Assembly: GCA_018242605.1 (NCBI GenBank) | Contig: JAFEBP010000005.1 | Span: forward strand, 148,861-212,860 | DNA: 64,000 bases | Reading direction: 5' to 3' | DNA from: Planctomycetota bacterium | GTDB taxonomy: Bacteria; Planctomycetota; Phycisphaerae; Phycisphaerales; UBA1924 | Shown here: piece after piece, positions 61,387-64,000 of the stretch | How positions within the stretch are numbered: the first letter of the stretch is position 1 | Layout of the letters: each line of letters starts with the position of its first letter | Translations under genes and position numbers: made by a program | The notes under the pieces: model-generated | Seen by the model: only the letters and a program-made list of their open reading frames with translations | Databases searched by the model: none | Told to the model about the DNA's origin: nothing

Positions 61387-63747
61387 TTAATCGAGGCCGC
61401 GATGCGCCAACCGCAGACTGTTGACCACCACGCTCACGCTGCTGAACGCCATCGAAGCGCTCGCGATGATGGGAGAGAGGAGCCATCCGGTGACGGGGTA
61501 CAGCACGCCGGCAGCGATCGGGATGCCGACGACGTTGTAGACGAACGCCCAGAACAGGTTCTGTTTGATCGTCCGCATGGTCGCACGCGAGAGCGAGATC
61601 GCTCGCGGCACGTTGCGCAGATCGCCCCGGAGCAGCGTGATGTCAGACGACTCGATCGCGATGTCGGTTCCCGTGCCCATCGCCATGCCGATGTCGGCCG
61701 AAGCCAGCGCGGGGGCGTCGTTGATCCCGTCGCCAACCATGCCGACGGATTGACCCTGGGCCTGAACTTGCCTGACCCGATCAGCCTTGTCCTGGGGCAA
61801 TACGCGGGCAAACACCTGGTCAATCCCGATCTGGCGGGCCACCGCATCCGCCGTGCGCTGATTGTCGCCCGTCACCATCACCACCCTCAGCCCATTCTTT
61901 CGCATTCTGGCGACCGCTTCGATCGATTCAGGCTTGACGCGGTCGGCCACGCTGATGATCCCCGCTTCGCGACCGTCTATGGCCACGAACATGGAGGTCC
62001 GCCCTTCGGACGCTTGGGCATCCGCTTGCTCAGTCATGTCCCGAGTTACGCCGTGCTGATCCAGCAACTCACCCGCGCCCACGAGAACCTGACGACCGTT
62101 GACAGTTGCTTCTACGCCGTGTCCTGTGACGGTCTGGAACCAACTCGGTTCATTCAACGGCAGCCCTCGCTCGCGTGCTCCGCGAATGATGGCGGCGGCG
62201 ATGGGATGCTCACTGTTCAACTCGGCCGACGCCGCGAATCGCAGAATTTCGGACTCGCCGAAACCCGGCGCTGGAATCAGGCCGGCAAGTGACGGATGTC
62301 CCTGAGTAATCGTGCCGGTCTTGTCCAGCATGATGGTTGTCAGTCGGCCGGCGCCCTCGAGCGCTGCTCCGCTGCGTATCAGAATTCCGTGCTGTGCGCC
62401 CAGGCCCGTGCCGACCATGATCGCGGTCGGGGTCGCGAGCCCCAGCGCGCACGGGCACGCGATAATGAGCACCGACACGCTCGTGAGCAACGACATGCTC
62501 AGGCGGGATTCCGGGGGCGACACGAACCACCAGACGGCGAACGTGACCAGTGCAATGGCGATCACGATCGGGACGAACACGCCGCTGATTCTGTCGGCGA
62601 GGCGTGAGATCGGGGCCTTGCTCCCCTGCGCTTCCTGGACTAGGCGCACAATTTGTCGCAGAGCGGTCTCTTCACCCACCTTGGTCGCTACGACCCGAAG
62701 GGCGCCAGTGGTGTTGATGGTCGCGCTATAGACGCTCGCGCCCGCCGTCTTTGCCACCGGCATGCTCTCGCCGGTGAGCATCGACTCATCGACCGCTGAT
62801 TGCCCGCACTCCACCCGGCCGTCCACCGGGATCTTCTCGCCCGGTCGCACCGCCACCACCTCGCCAACTTTCACCGTGTCGATCGGGACGTCCTGTTCGC
62901 CGTCGGCGCGAACCACGCGAGCGGTCTTGGGTTGAAGCCCGATGAGCTTGGCTATGGCGGCGGAAGTTCGTCCCGTCGCTCGGGATTCCAGGTAGCGTCC
63001 CAGGAGGATCATCACGATGATCGTCGCCGAGGCCTCGAAGTACACCGGCACCATGCCGTCGGTTTCAGCAGTGTGCCCATGCATGGAACTCGTCACGAGG
63101 CCCGTAACGAGATGGGGCCATACGGTCGCGACGACCGAGTAGACATACGCAGCGCCGGTGCCCAGAACGACCAGCGTGTCCATGGTGGCGCTGCCCTGGA
63201 GCAACCCCTTATACGCCGCACGGAAGAACCCGCGGCCGCTCCACAGCAGCACGGGGGTCGCGAGTGCAAGTTGCACCCAGTTCATCCAGGGACGGTCAAA
63301 CGCTGGGATCTGTCCATGCGACATGGCGATGACCAGGAGCGGCAGCGTGAGTATCGAACCCAGAATGAGATTCCGTGCTAAGTCGCGCATGTGCCCGTCG
63401 CTCGGCGGTGGACGGTTCGAACCGTCACGCTCCCCGACGGTGGCGGAATCAAGTCCGGTACCAACTTGCGGCTGCGTCGGCAGAATCGCCTTGTATCCGA
63501 GCGATTCCACAGCCATGACGAGGGTCGACGGCGCGGCGGTTGCCGGGTCAAAGAGCACTGTGGCAACCTTTGTCGCGAAGTTCACGCTCGCGGACTTAAC
63601 GCCCACTTGCTTGCCGAGCTTTTTCTCGATTCGAGCGGCGCAAGAAGCGCACGTCATTCCTTCGATCGGAAGGTCGCAACGCTCAAGCGATTCGCTTGGC
63701 ACAAGATTCACTGCGGATGAGGCGGGCGGATATTTGAGCGTGTTCAT
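61387..63747 (-). CDS. copA: Copper-exporting P1B-type ATPase
   Basis: 786 residues from ATG 63747. One HMA metal-binding domain with MTCASC (C33, C36) and a second type of soluble region. Membrane core shows [30 protein letters not shown] (membrane Cys-Pro-Cys copper site), catalytic MLDKTGTIT, and [23 protein letters not shown]-terminus NSLRL fits CopA/PacS. It exports Cu(I), feeding or protecting the periplasm where NosZ needs copper. It is 82 bp from the CsoR-type gene, and the two probably form a copper-responsive unit. Confidence 0.96.
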   Translation of the reverse strand: MNTLKYPPASSAVNLVPSESLERCDLPIEGMTCASCAARIEKKLGKQVGVKSASVNFATKVATVLFDPATAAPSTLVMAVESLGYKAILPTQPQVGTGLDSATVGERDGSNRPPPSDGHMRDLARNLILGSILTLPLLVIAMSHGQIPAFDRPWMNWVQLALATPVLLWSGRGFFRAAYKGLLQGSATMDTLVVLGTGAAYVYSVVATVWPHLVTGLVTSSMHGHTAETDGMVPVYFEASATIIVMILLGRYLESRATGRTSAAIAKLIGLQPKTARVVRADGEQDVPIDTVKVGEVVAVRPGEKIPVDGRVECGQSAVDESMLTGESMPVAKTAGASVYSATINTTGALRVVATKVGEETALRQIVRLVQEAQGSKAPISRLADRISGVFVPIVIAIALVTFAVWWFVSPPESRLSMSLLTSVSVLIIACPCALGLATPTAIMVGTGLGAQHGILIRSGAALEGAGRLTTIMLDKTGTITQGHPSLAGLIPAPGFGESEILRFAASAELNSEHPIAAAIIRGARERGLPLNEPSWFQTVTGHGVEATVNGRQVLVGAGELLDQHGVTRDMTEQADAQASEGRTSMFVAIDGREAGIISVADRVKPESIEAVARMRKNGLRVVMVTGDNQRTADAVARQIGIDQVFARVLPQDKADRVRQVQAQGQSVGMVGDGINDAPALASADIGMAMGTGTDIAIESSDITLLRGDLRNVPRAISLSRATMRTIKQNLFWAFVYNVVGIPIAAGVLYPVTGWLLSPIIASASMAFSSVSVVVNSLRLAHRGLD

Positions 63748-63829
63748 CGGGTGAGCCCTCAGAGACTCTTGGTGTTCGGGACGTCGCGGTCGCAAATCGG
63801 CAATCGCCGCGGATTCGACCGCTTCGCGT

Positions 63830-64000
63830 TCACCTAGACAACTTCGCGCTCAAATCAAGGATCTCCTCGATCATCTGATCGCGGCCGGGCCCGGCGTCGC
63901 GTAAAGCCTCGGAGGCACAGTGTTTCAGGTGGTTGCGCATCAGGTTCCGCGCCACCGAGTTCAGCGATTCACGCACTGCCATCACCTGAGTGATGACGTC
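63830..64000 (-). CDS. csoR: CsoR/RcnR family metal-sensing repressor (3' part only)
   Basis: 57 residues visible, reading in from the right edge. The C-terminal half of the four-helix protein is seen: [20 protein letters not shown] followed by NHLKHCAS, in which His and Cys correspond to the metal ligands of CsoR (H61, C65), then the helix [16 protein letters not shown]. The Cys/His set fits copper sensing rather than nickel or cobalt, but the first ligand lies outside the window. It precedes copA on the same strand, so it likely represses copA. Confidence 0.85.
   Translation of the reverse strand, partial: DVITQVMAVRESLNSVARNLMRNHLKHCASEALRDAGPGRDQMIEEILDLSAKLSR

Overview
The window is about 64 kb of high-GC DNA with dense genes on both strands. 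It most probably comes from a planctomycete, class Phycisphaerae. Evidence for this: several secreted proteins end in a dockerin-like calcium-binding tail (CPADF...DGG.DG.DV); there are HAF-repeat extracellular proteins, small membrane proteins with CPxCxYDL zinc ribbons, a pseudopilin-like DUF1559-type protein, a basic HU protein, and a membrane-anchored Ser/Thr kinase with TPRs. This placement is inference; no rRNA or tRNA gene was recognised in the window.

Layout. 1-2648: partial GT9 heptosyltransferase-like gene and a GspE/PilB ATPase. 2918-6741: cstA overlapping an M28 metallopeptidase by 4 bp. 6995-16094: a TIGR03790-like secreted protein, amidohydrolase, a 21-residue lysine-rich gene, HU, EEP-family phosphatase/nuclease, O-antigen-ligase-like protein, NUDIX hydrolase and a zinc-ribbon membrane protein. 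16158-24487: HAF-repeat protein, gpmI, aat, two tandem one-helix membrane proteins, secG, yicC, pseudopilin-like protein, and an ExbB/ExbD/ExbD set. 24544-40148: topA, zinc-ribbon membrane protein, Ser/Thr kinase, second HAF protein, DUF2199 protein, a secreted protein with a long Gly-Thr repeat, ComEA-like HhH protein, methyltransferase, UDP-glucose dehydrogenase, and a TlpA-like thioredoxin. 40149-50633: giant AsmA-like protein, then a tight plus-strand run DUF503-rbfA-HhH/GPD-like-TPR lipoprotein-yebC.

50734-60298 is the most notable region: a clade II (Sec-type) nitrous oxide reductase operon. It begins with a near-consensus promoter whose -10 box lies inside a perfect palindrome. It continues with a membrane-anchored di-heme cytochrome c, nosZ, nosB-like, nosD, nosF, nosY, nosL, a Ric/ScdA di-iron Fe-S repair gene, a CopD-like membrane protein and an Rrf2 regulator. 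From nosB to ric each stop overlaps the next start by 4 bp. No nosR, nosX, nosG or nosH is present here. On the opposite strand follow a b-type cytochrome, a CopA copper ATPase and a partial CsoR-type copper sensor. Together they supply a plausible kit for N2O respiration: the enzyme, copper delivery (NosL, NosDFY, CopD, CopA/CsoR), electron supply (di-heme cytochrome, b561) and NO-damage defence (Ric, Rrf2).
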